12,952 nt of DNA from NCBI GenBank assembly GCA_014379045.1, contig JACMMK010000130.1:1-12952 (forward strand), read 5' to 3'. Below the pieces are notes generated by a model. It did not search any database and was not told the DNA's origin. It saw nothing but the letters and a program-made list of their open reading frames with translations. This DNA comes from Burkholderiales bacterium. GTDB lineage: Bacteria > Pseudomonadota > Gammaproteobacteria > Burkholderiales > CAIKXV01. A program made the translations under genes and the position numbers. This document shows positions 7,529 to 12,952 of the stretch, piece after piece (position 1 is the stretch's first letter; each line of letters begins with the position of its first letter).

Positions 7529-7943
7529 TCAGTTTCCTCGCGGAATCACCGGCAGCAACAGGTACGACTCCCGCTCGCCTCCGGCATGAATCGTGTTGGT
7601 ACCCGTGTTGTAATCGGCGTGATAGTGCATGTACGACTGGCTGCCGACGCGGTCGCGCGGCTCCGCCGGCTCGAACTCGCGCGCGGCGATATGGTGGATC
7701 GCTCGGATGAGGCATCCCTCGGCTGCCGGGTCCTCATGCGACGTCCACAACGCCCATCAGGTCCTCGGCCTCGCCGGCTGCAAGCGCATCGTCGGTATCG
7801 ACGAGGGTGCGGAACAGTTCGTCGAGCCGGCGCGCGGTGGCCGGCGGGACGCCCGTGTCGGGCAATGGCACCGCGGCGGCCTCGACACCACCAGCCGCAG
7901 CGCGCGATCGAACAGCGGCGATCTCATCGAATGCACCCAGCGG
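7529..7943 (-). pseudogene. Unrecognised small gene, apparently frameshifted
   Basis: I do not recognise this protein. Directly after the Bug stop at 7944 the minus strand shows protein-like sequence in two frames. One frame, to the TGA at about 7735, contains PDTGVPPATARRLDELFRTL and DTDDALAAGEAEDLM. A second frame, to the stop at 7529, contains EGCLIRAIHHIAAREFEPAE, DRVGSQSYMHYHADYNTGTN and YLLLPVIP. Both have strongly G/C-rich third positions, as expected for genuine coding sequence here. Neither has a convincing start: the second offers only TTG at 7750. The two frames join at VVDV/SHEDP with a shift of one base, which suggests a single small protein broken by an indel. The HYHADYN segment is rich in potential metal ligands. 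Two overlapping small genes are an alternative. Confidence 0.4.
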
Positions 7944-8951
7944 TCACGGCTTCAACTCGACGCCGGAGGTCCTGACGACCTTCGTCCACTTGGCGATCTC
8001 CGCCTTGATGAACGCGGTGAACTGCTCCGGGGTACTGCCGACCGGATCGGCGCCCAGCTTCGCCAGCATCTCGCCGACCTCGGGCAGTCGAACCACCCGC
8101 GCGACCTCCTTGTACAGCCGCTGGATCGCATCGCCCGGACTGCCCGCCGGTGCCAGCAGGCCGGTCCATCCGGAGGTGGTGATGTCTGCCATGCCGGCTT
8201 CGGTTGCCGTCGGCGCATCGGGCAGCACCGCAGAGCGCTGCGGGCCCATCACCGCGACCGCCCGCAGCTTGCCGGCGCGGATGAACGGCAGCACCGACGG
8301 CAGCGTGGTGAACATCACCGCGTTGCCGCCCGACAGCAGGTCGTTGACCGCCGGCGTCTCGCCCTTGTACGGGACATGCAGCATGGTCACCCCGTTCAAC
8401 TGGCTGAACAGTTCCCCGGAAAGGTGGTTCATGTTCGCCACGCCGGCCGAGCCGTAAGGCAGTTCGCCCGGGCGCTTGCGTGCGAGCGCGGCGAGGTCCT
8501 TCAGCGACGTCACCGGCAGCGATGGATTCACCACCACCACGAAGGTGATGCCGGTGACCTGGGACACCGGCGCGAAATCGCGCAACGTGTCGTACGGCAG
8601 CTGCTTGAACACCAGCGGATTGATCGCAACCGCCGACGGCGGCGCCATCACCAGCGTGTAGCCATCGGCCTTCGCCTTGGCGACGAACTCCATGCCGATG
8701 ATCGCGTTCGCGCCCGGGCGGTTCTCGATGACCACCGGCTGGCCGAGCGTTTCCTGCATCCGCTGGCCGACCGTGCGCGCCGCGATGTCCAGGCTGGCGC
8801 CGGCCGCCTGCGGCACGACGATGCGCACTGGGCGATTCGGGAAGTCGGCCTGTGCCTGCACCGCACCCGTGGACAGTCCGCCGACCAATCCGAACACGGC
8901 GAGCATTGCCGCACCGGGTATCCTGCAACCGGACTTCGCACTGTCGTCCAT
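7944..8951 (-). CDS. Bug/TctC-family periplasmic solute-binding protein
   Basis: A 335-residue Bug receptor with signal peptide (hydrophobic 13-31, cut likely at VQA/QADFP). Motifs are VVPQAAGASLDIAAR in place of the usual PFPPGG loop, VVIENRPGANA, KADGYTLV, YDTLRDFAPVS and MLHVPYKG. The unusual QAAGAS loop at the ligand-binding site, where most members have PGG, hints at a different ligand. ATG 8951 is chosen over GTG 8954 because GGAGGT lies 3 bases upstream of the GTG. The ATG overlaps the stop of the two-domain RidA-like gene as TGATG, so the two are very likely translated together. Ligand unknown; no permease genes nearby. Confidence 0.92.
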   Translation of the reverse strand: MDDSAKSGCRIPGAAMLAVFGLVGGLSTGAVQAQADFPNRPVRIVVPQAAGASLDIAARTVGQRMQETLGQPVVIENRPGANAIIGMEFVAKAKADGYTLVMAPPSAVAINPLVFKQLPYDTLRDFAPVSQVTGITFVVVVNPSLPVTSLKDLAALARKRPGELPYGSAGVANMNHLSGELFSQLNGVTMLHVPYKGETPAVNDLLSGGNAVMFTTLPSVLPFIRAGKLRAVAVMGPQRSAVLPDAPTATEAGMADITTSGWTGLLAPAGSPGDAIQRLYKEVARVVRLPEVGEMLAKLGADPVGSTPEQFTAFIKAEIAKWTKVVRTSGVELKP

Positions 8952-9610
8952 CACACCTCCGCAGTCACTTCGATCTCGATCAACTTGCCCTGCCGCGTGT
9001 CGACCGGGGCGTATTCACAGCCGGCGACCTCGCACGGCACCAGCCTGCGGAACGCTGCGCGCAGGTGATCCATGTCCTGGCTCACATGCAGGAAAAACGA
9101 TGCGCGCACGACCCGCTGCCAGGACGAACCGGCGATCGCCAGCGTATCGGCGATGCGCCCGACGACGACCGGCAACTGCTCGTCGAACGACGGCATCACC
9201 ACCGTGTTGCCGGAAATGAACAGCACCCGTTCAAGAACCAGGTGCCGCAGCACGATCGTCGGCGGCTCGTATTCGACGCAGACCTTGCGCGACGCCGGAT
9301 CGTTCGGACGCATCGCCAGCAGGTCGAGCGAGAGGCGGGCATCGGAGGCGAAGCGCGACGGCCGTATATGGCTCGAACTGACCGACCGCGCCGGGCCCGA
9401 CAGGATCCGTGCACGTTCCTCGACCGCCCCGGCCCAGGCGGTCATGTCGCGTGCCCAGAGGCGCGTGCGCACGGTATCGTCGAGGCCGAGTCCGCGCTGG
9501 CGCAGCTGCGCGTCCATACGCGCGAGCAGCCCCGCCATCTCGTCTTCGATCGATCCGCGTGGATCGCCCTCGGCCGACAGGGCAACGAACTCGTGGCCGA
9601 GCCAGGGCAT
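8951..9610 (-). CDS. Two-domain RidA/YjgF-like protein
   Basis: A 219-residue soluble protein that reads as two RidA/YjgF-type units in tandem. The first half (about 20-100) has IEDEMAGLLARMDAQL, DDTVRTRLWARDM and SSSHIRPSRFASDARLSLDL. The second half (about 122-219) has ERVLFISGNTV, RIADTLAIAGSSWQRVVRAS, FFLHVSQDMDHLRAAFRRL and KLIEIEVTAEV, ending like a standard RidA. RidA proteins hydrolyse reactive enamine/imine intermediates through a conserved Arg in PxR near the C-terminus. Here the second half reads LVPCEVAGCEY at that place, so the Arg is missing; catalysis by the classic mechanism is doubtful. ATG 9610 is chosen for AGGAGA 5 bases upstream. An ATG at 9625 overlaps the mobB stop as TGATG and would add five residues. 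It is coupled to the Bug gene downstream, which suggests a joint catabolic role. Confidence 0.75.
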   Translation of the reverse strand: MPWLGHEFVALSAEGDPRGSIEDEMAGLLARMDAQLRQRGLGLDDTVRTRLWARDMTAWAGAVEERARILSGPARSVSSSHIRPSRFASDARLSLDLLAMRPNDPASRKVCVEYEPPTIVLRHLVLERVLFISGNTVVMPSFDEQLPVVVGRIADTLAIAGSSWQRVVRASFFLHVSQDMDHLRAAFRRLVPCEVAGCEYAPVDTRQGKLIEIEVTAEV

Positions 9611-9615
9611 GATCG

Positions 9616-9621
9616 TCTCCT
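9616..9621 (-). promoter_or_regulatory. Ribosome binding site of the two-domain RidA-like gene
   Basis: AGGAGA on the minus strand, 5 bases before ATG 9610. It lies between the two candidate ATG codons and so favours the inner one. Confidence 0.6.
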
Positions 9622-9624
9622 GCA

Positions 9625-10164
9625 TCAGGCGACCGCCCGCACGCAGGCGATGCCGGCAACGGTCGCCGACACCGAGCCCAGCACATGCAGCGCGACCAGC
9701 GCGACTGCGTCGATATCGTCGATAGGGAGGCAGGGTACGCCAGCCTCCAGCCCCTGCACATCGGTCGCGATCGCGATCACATCCGGGTCATCGGGCGCCA
9801 GCAGCGGCGCGCCGACCGCTAGGCGGTAAACCTCGAGCTTCGGTATCCGCGCATGCTTCCAGCCCTCGACCAGTACCAGGTCGCAGGGTGACAGCCGGGC
9901 GAGCTGGTCGTCGAGCGTCGACTCCGCCGCGCCGCGCAGTTCGTGCATCAGTGCCCAGCGCCTGCCCGAGCTCACCAGAACCTCGGTGCAGCCCGCCTGG
10001 CGCTGGCGCCACGAATCCTTTCCCGGGGTATCGACATCGAACGCGTGATGCGCATGCTTGAGCAGCGACACGCGCCAGCCGCCGGCCACCAGCCGAGGTA
10101 CCAGCCGTTCGATCAGCGTGGTCTTGCCGCTGCCGGAGAAGCCGGCAACACCGAGGATGTTCAT
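9625..10164 (-). CDS. mobB: Molybdopterin-guanine dinucleotide biosynthesis adaptor protein MobB
   Basis: A 179-residue P-loop GTP-binding protein that assists MobA in adding GMP to molybdopterin, giving the bis-MGD cofactor of DMSO-reductase-type enzymes such as formate dehydrogenase and nitrate reductase. The Walker A motif is GFSGSGKTT at residues 8-16, directly after the first beta strand. VSLLKHAHHAFDVDTPGKDS (34-53) is the characteristic MobB switch segment, and DLVLVEGWKHARIPKLEVYR is the family signature with the Walker B-like strand. Length is normal. No Shine-Dalgarno is evident before the ATG. Its stop overlaps an ATG of the RidA-like frame (TGATG). No mobA or molybdoenzyme gene is in the window, so mobB appears to have been caught up in an unrelated gene string. 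Confidence 0.93.
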   Translation of the reverse strand: MNILGVAGFSGSGKTTLIERLVPRLVAGGWRVSLLKHAHHAFDVDTPGKDSWRQRQAGCTEVLVSSGRRWALMHELRGAAESTLDDQLARLSPCDLVLVEGWKHARIPKLEVYRLAVGAPLLAPDDPDVIAIATDVQGLEAGVPCLPIDDIDAVALVALHVLGSVSATVAGIACVRAVA

Positions 10165-10308
10165 CGACCGAGTCTACCGGAGCCGGCAGGCCCGGCGGAT
10201 TCGCTCGTGCGGCCGCCGTCCGCATTGGGTGGCCCGAGCCGTCCGCCGGCAAGGTGCATCCGTCGCGCGCCGTCGAGGTCGACCAGTTCCCGGTCATGGG
10301 CAGTGTCT

Positions 10309-11226
10309 CTACTCCGCCTTGATCTTCGCCTGCTCGATCACCTTGGCCATCCGCACCGTCGTGTCTTCTATCAAGGCGGCCAGTGCCTTCGGACTGGTGG
10401 GCTGTGGCGTCCCCCCGAGCGCCGCCAGCTTGGCGACGACACCCGAATCAGTGAGCGCCCTGGGGATCTCGCCATTCAGGCGCGTGATGATGGCCGGGGG
10501 CGTCCCCTTGGGCGCGAGGATTCCGGTCCAGGTCGCGAAGGTGAATCCCGGGACACCGGACTCGGAGATGGTCGCGACGTTCGGCAGCAACTTGGAGCGC
10601 TCGGGCGTGGCAACCGCGAGCGGGATCAGCCGATTGGACTGGATACGATCCAGTGCGGGCTGCATGGCCGAGAACATCACCGGCATTTCGCCCGACTCGA
10701 CCGCCGTCAACGCGGCGCTGGCGCCGCGATACGGCACATGCACCAGGTGTGTGCCGGTCACCGACTTGAAGGATTCCATCACCACGTGATGTGATCCGCC
10801 GATTCCACCTGACGCGTAGTCGAGCTTGCCGCGATGGGCCTTGGCGAGCGCATCCATATCCTTGACGGACTTCACCGGCAGCGACGGGTGAGCGACCAGC
10901 ACCCAAGTACTCGTGGACATCAGACTGATCGGCTCCAGCAAGTCGAGCGCATTGAAACCCTTGCGGCCTTGCACGATAGGCACGTAGGTCAGCGTGCTGT
11001 CGCTGATGCCACCAATGGTTTAGCCATCGGGCCTGGCCCGCGACACGCGTTCCAGGCCGATCATGCCCGCAGCCCCCGGGATGTTCTCCACCGTCACCGG
11101 CTGGCCCAGGATCTCGGACAGCTTCTGCATGACCAGCCGGAGCGAAATGTCACCCGCACTTCCGGTCTGCACCGGAGAAATCACGAGCAGCAGCCTGTCC
11201 TGTCGTCCGCTGATGCTTCGATGAAA
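10309..11226 (-). pseudogene. Broken Bug/TctC receptor gene: TAA inside PDGYT and lost signal peptide
   Basis: The frame encodes a Bug receptor but is broken twice. Downstream of 11020 it reads as a normal receptor C-terminal two-thirds (HPSLPVKSVKDMDALAK, LVHVPYRGA, ending EQAKIKAE), with a GTG at 10983 that begins mid-domain. Upstream the same frame continues LLLVISPVQTGSAGDISLRL, QPVTVENIPGAAGMIGLERV and SRARPDG, then TAA at 11022-11020, then TIGGI. The family motif is PDGYT, so Tyr has become a stop (TAC/TAT to TAA). The 5' end also lacks a start codon and a signal peptide: the frame meets TGA at 11229-11227, in the AT-richer spacer that serves the divergent gene. It precedes mobB by 144 bases on the same strand. 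Export and function are very unlikely. Confidence 0.85.
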
Positions 11227-11242
11227 TCACATTTTGGATGAC

Positions 11243-11264
11243 TTGTTCAGACTATCCTTAGAAT
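11243..11264 (+). promoter_or_regulatory. Possible promoter region for the divergent Bug gene
   Basis: The spacer 11227-11281 is the most AT-rich stretch near here and stands before a gene that starts divergently from the broken receptor. TAGAAT at 11259-11264 resembles a -10 box. TTGGAT at 11234-11239 could be a -35, but the 19-base gap is long; TTGTTC at 11243 is too close. The position is more convincing than the boxes. Confidence 0.25.
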
Positions 11265-11281
11265 AGACGGGAGCGGTCAGA

Positions 11282-12256
11282 ATGACTCGACGCAATATCC
11301 TTCACTCTTTGCTTGCATTGCCCGGGCTCTTGCTCGCTTGCGCGGTGGGCGCGCAAACCTATCCCGCCAAGCCGATCCGCATCGTCGTCGCGTTCGCCCC
11401 GGGCGGGCCCAACGACATCCTCGCGCGCATCGTCGGCCAGAAGCTGATTGAGCAATGGGGCCAGAACGTCATCATCGAGAACAGGGGCGGGGCTGGCGGC
11501 ACGATCGGCATGGAGCTGGCTTCCAAGGCGCCGGCAGACGGCTATACGCTCTCGATGGGGTCGTCGAGCAATCTGGCCGCCGCGCCGTCGCTGTATCCGA
11601 AGCTCGGCTACGACCCGTTGCGCGACTTCGCGCCGGTCTCCAACGTCGCGTTCGCGCCGTACGTGGTGACGGTCAATCCTGGCGTGCCCGTGAAGAACAT
11701 GAAGGAACTGATCGCTCTGGCGCGCTCGAAGAAGGGCCTGCTGTCGTACGGCTCGTCCGGTTCCGGGTCGGTGTCGAGCCTGATGACGGAAATCCTGAAG
11801 TCCGCCACCGGGACCGACATCGTGCAGGTGCCGTACAAGGGCACCGCGCCCGCGGTGACCGACGTGATCGCGGGCCAGATCGACATGATGATCGCGGACT
11901 ATGCGGTGGTTGCGCCGCACGCGAAGAACGGCAAGCTGCGGATGCTGGCCGTCGCCGGCGCCAAGCGCTCGACGGTTGCGCCCGAGCTGCCTACCGTGGC
12001 GGAATCCGGGGTGAAAGGTTATGCGGTGGATGCCTGGTTCGGACTGGTGACGCCGGCCGGTGTGCCAAGGGAAATCATCGACAAGCTGAACAGCGGCGTG
12101 GTGGCCGGGCTGAAGTCAGCGGACGTGAAGCAGCGCTTCGAGACGCTCGGCTACGAGGCGGTCGGCGACACGCCGGAACAGTTCGGCGCGACGATCAAGG
12201 CCGACATCGCCAAGTTCGCGAAAGTCATCAAGTCCGCCGGCATCAAGGCGGAGTAA
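11282..12256 (+). CDS. Bug/TctC-family periplasmic solute-binding protein, divergent
   Basis: A 324-residue Bug receptor. The signal peptide has RR at 3-4, a hydrophobic core LLALPGLLLACAVGA, and a likely cut before QTYPAKP (after residue 24); a lipoprotein reading at LLAC is possible but less typical. Motifs are AFAPGGPNDILAR, VIIENRGGAGGTIGMELA, PADGYTLS, YDPLRDFAPVS and VQVPYKG. GGGAG at 11269-11273 stands 8 bases before the ATG. It resembles the receptor at 2993-3982 in several stretches (LRDFAP..NVA.APYV.TVN, DMM.AD), more than it resembles the other receptors, suggesting shared ancestry and perhaps a related ligand. A RidA-family gene follows 58 bases downstream, repeating the RidA-plus-Bug pairing at 8-9.6 kb. 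Confidence 0.93.
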   Translation: MTRRNILHSLLALPGLLLACAVGAQTYPAKPIRIVVAFAPGGPNDILARIVGQKLIEQWGQNVIIENRGGAGGTIGMELASKAPADGYTLSMGSSSNLAAAPSLYPKLGYDPLRDFAPVSNVAFAPYVVTVNPGVPVKNMKELIALARSKKGLLSYGSSGSGSVSSLMTEILKSATGTDIVQVPYKGTAPAVTDVIAGQIDMMIADYAVVAPHAKNGKLRMLAVAGAKRSTVAPELPTVAESGVKGYAVDAWFGLVTPAGVPREIIDKLNSGVVAGLKSADVKQRFETLGYEAVGDTPEQFGATIKADIAKFAKVIKSAGIKAE

Positions 12257-12314
12257 GCCAGCCAGTCGGTCGGGCGTGGTGTTTTCGCGCCTCGCATTCC
12301 ATCAGGGAAACACC

Positions 12315-12665
12315 ATGATCAAACGCATCAGCGGCGGGGCGCGCGGCCGTAACCGGGCGTGCGGGTACAAGGATCTCGTCTGGGCCGTGGCCACGGCGGC
12401 GGACGTCACGCTGGATGTCGCCGGACAGACGCGGCAGACGCTGGCGACCATCGAGAAGAACCTCGCCGCGCTCGGCGCGAGCAAGCACAGCATCGCGTCC
12501 GCGCAGATCTTCGTCGCCGACATCCACGATAAGGACGCCATGGACCAAGTGTGGTGCGAGTGGCTGGGCGACAATCCTGACCACTGGCCGCAGCGGGCCT
12601 GCGTGGGCGTTGCACTCAGGGACGGTGCGCTGGTCGAGATCACGGTGACTGCGGTCAAGGTTTGA
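12315..12665 (+). CDS. RidA/YjgF-family protein, single domain
   Basis: A 116-residue soluble protein of the RidA/YjgF family, normal in length. RidA enzymes are trimers that hydrolyse reactive enamine/imine intermediates to keto acids and ammonia; many relatives act in the breakdown of nitrogen compounds. The middle part DVAGQTRQTLATIEKNLAAL fits the family's G-Q-T-x-Q-T helix start. The C-terminus WPQRACVGVALRDGALVEIT keeps the catalytic Arg (R94) and Glu (E108). ATG 12315 is preferred over 12276: AGGGA lies 6 bases upstream and the extra 13 residues have no family look. It follows a Bug gene by 58 bases in the same direction, so the pair is probably one operon. Confidence 0.88.
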   Translation: MIKRISGGARGRNRACGYKDLVWAVATAADVTLDVAGQTRQTLATIEKNLAALGASKHSIASAQIFVADIHDKDAMDQVWCEWLGDNPDHWPQRACVGVALRDGALVEITVTAVKV

Positions 12666-12680
12666 GTGCGCTGGTGCTTG

Positions 12681-12705
12681 CACCCCTCCTCACCGAGGAG
12701 GGGTG
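12681..12705. repeat. Strong intergenic hairpin, REP-like or terminator
   Basis: A perfect 11-bp inverted repeat (arms 12681-12691 and 12695-12705) surrounds the loop ACC, starting 16 bases after the RidA stop. It is followed by GGCGCGGAGCGACGGGGTGA and then a second small inverted repeat, GGTGA/TCACC (12720-12734). There is no T-run. The arrangement of a C-rich arm, a G-rich arm and a GGTGGCGCG..AGCGACGGGG tail looks like the short dispersed intergenic repeats found in many proteobacteria; it may also end transcription. Confidence 0.5.
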
Positions 12706-12734
12706 GCGCGGAGCGACGGGGTGATGAGGTCACC

Positions 12735-12909
12735 GCCGCTGACGCTTGACCATTCCGGCCCTGCGGGCCACTCCTCCGCGCATAGTACTTTCAAACGCAC
12801 CTGCAACCGGCGCGAGCGGCTACCTACAGGCCGCAGACCTCGCGCCGATACGCCGCACGGGCAACCATCGTCCCTGGATCAGCCGGCCAACCCGGCCGGA
12901 CTGCGCCGG
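12735..12909. other. Intergenic stretch with no supported gene
   Basis: No ORF with a plausible start or recognisable product is seen on either strand. GGCCC-TGC-GGGCC (near 12758-12771) is another short inverted repeat. Nothing resembling a tRNA or a riboswitch was found. Confidence 0.5.
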
Positions 12910-12952
12910 ATGACCCTTGAATCCCTCCTCCTCACCCGCGCGCCGATTGCCA
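12910..12952 (+). CDS. Possible start of a further gene, cut by the window end
   Basis: An ATG at 12910 opens 14 codons reading MTLESLLLTRAPIA up to the window edge. The N-terminus has some likeness to enoyl-CoA hydratase starts, but this is too short to call. There is no Shine-Dalgarno before it. Confidence 0.2.
   Translation, partial: MTLESLLLTRAPIA

Noticed and set aside
7388..7975. Plus-strand 195-codon frame in the scar region
   Set aside because: Arg/Pro-rich with no motif and opposite the better-supported minus-strand frames.
7629..9068. A 479-codon plus-strand frame and a 334-codon minus-strand frame across the Bug gene at 7944-8951
   Set aside because: Both are shadows of the Bug gene and its neighbour; composition is Arg-rich and without recognisable motifs.
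11020..11022. A second recoded stop in the Bug gene at 10309-11226
   Set aside because: The codon is TAA, not TGA, so selenocysteine is impossible; paralogs have Tyr here and the 5' end is also broken. A pseudogene explains it better.
11258..12318. Frames of 220 (-) and 287 (+) codons overlapping the divergent Bug gene
   Set aside because: They are out-of-frame shadows; the Bug frame has a signal peptide, ribosome binding site and full family motifs.
1..12952. CRISPR arrays, tRNA or rRNA genes, insertion-sequence transposases
   Set aside because: No regularly spaced repeats, cloverleaf-like segments or transposase motifs were seen on either strand.

Overview
The window is GC-rich bacterial DNA with tightly packed genes and strong G/C bias at third codon positions. 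It carries four intact genes and one broken gene for Bug/TctC-type periplasmic solute-binding proteins. Such expansions are typical of Burkholderiales (for example Bordetella, Achromobacter and Cupriavidus), so a beta-proteobacterium of that order is the best guess. This is inferred from gene content; no rRNA or other marker is present.

Layout. (1) 1-1368 (+) is the 3' part of a DyP-type haem peroxidase gene; it enters the window already open. (2) 1403-6846 is one minus-strand gene train. In transcription order it holds a UGSC-family selenoprotein (6846-5113), two Bug receptors, an M29/NicX-like metalloprotein and a small YkgJ-like cysteine-cluster protein. (3) 6894-7943 is a scar region: a headless and tailless XRE regulator (-), the tail of a C39-like cysteine peptidase (+), and a small frameshifted gene (-). 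(4) 7944-11226 (-) holds a broken Bug gene, mobB, a two-domain RidA-like gene and a Bug gene; the last three are chained by TGATG stop/start overlaps. (5) 11282-12665 (+) is a divergent Bug gene followed by a single-domain RidA gene. (6) The last 287 bases hold a strong hairpin of REP-like type and perhaps the first codons of another gene.

The main discovery is at 6553-6555. An ORF of 97 codons and an ORF of 466 codons, which would normally be annotated as two genes, lie in the same frame and are separated by one TGA and 13 sense codons. Read through, TGA gives U-G-S-C, the signature of the UGSC (seleno)protein family. A perfect 7-bp hairpin with a GGGC loop starts 14 nt after the TGA, where a bacterial SECIS element is expected. 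The product would be a 577-residue selenoprotein: a UGSC redox domain fused to a large uncharacterised C-terminal domain that ends in a CGEEVC tail.

How the genes may work together (inference): the Bug receptors probably capture small organic acids outside the cytoplasmic membrane, while the selenoprotein, the M29/NicX-like protein and the RidA-type deaminases would act on cytoplasmic metabolites. No TctA/TctB membrane subunits are present, so the receptors must share a permease encoded elsewhere. No selA, selB, selC or selD is in the window; Sec insertion would need them elsewhere in the genome.
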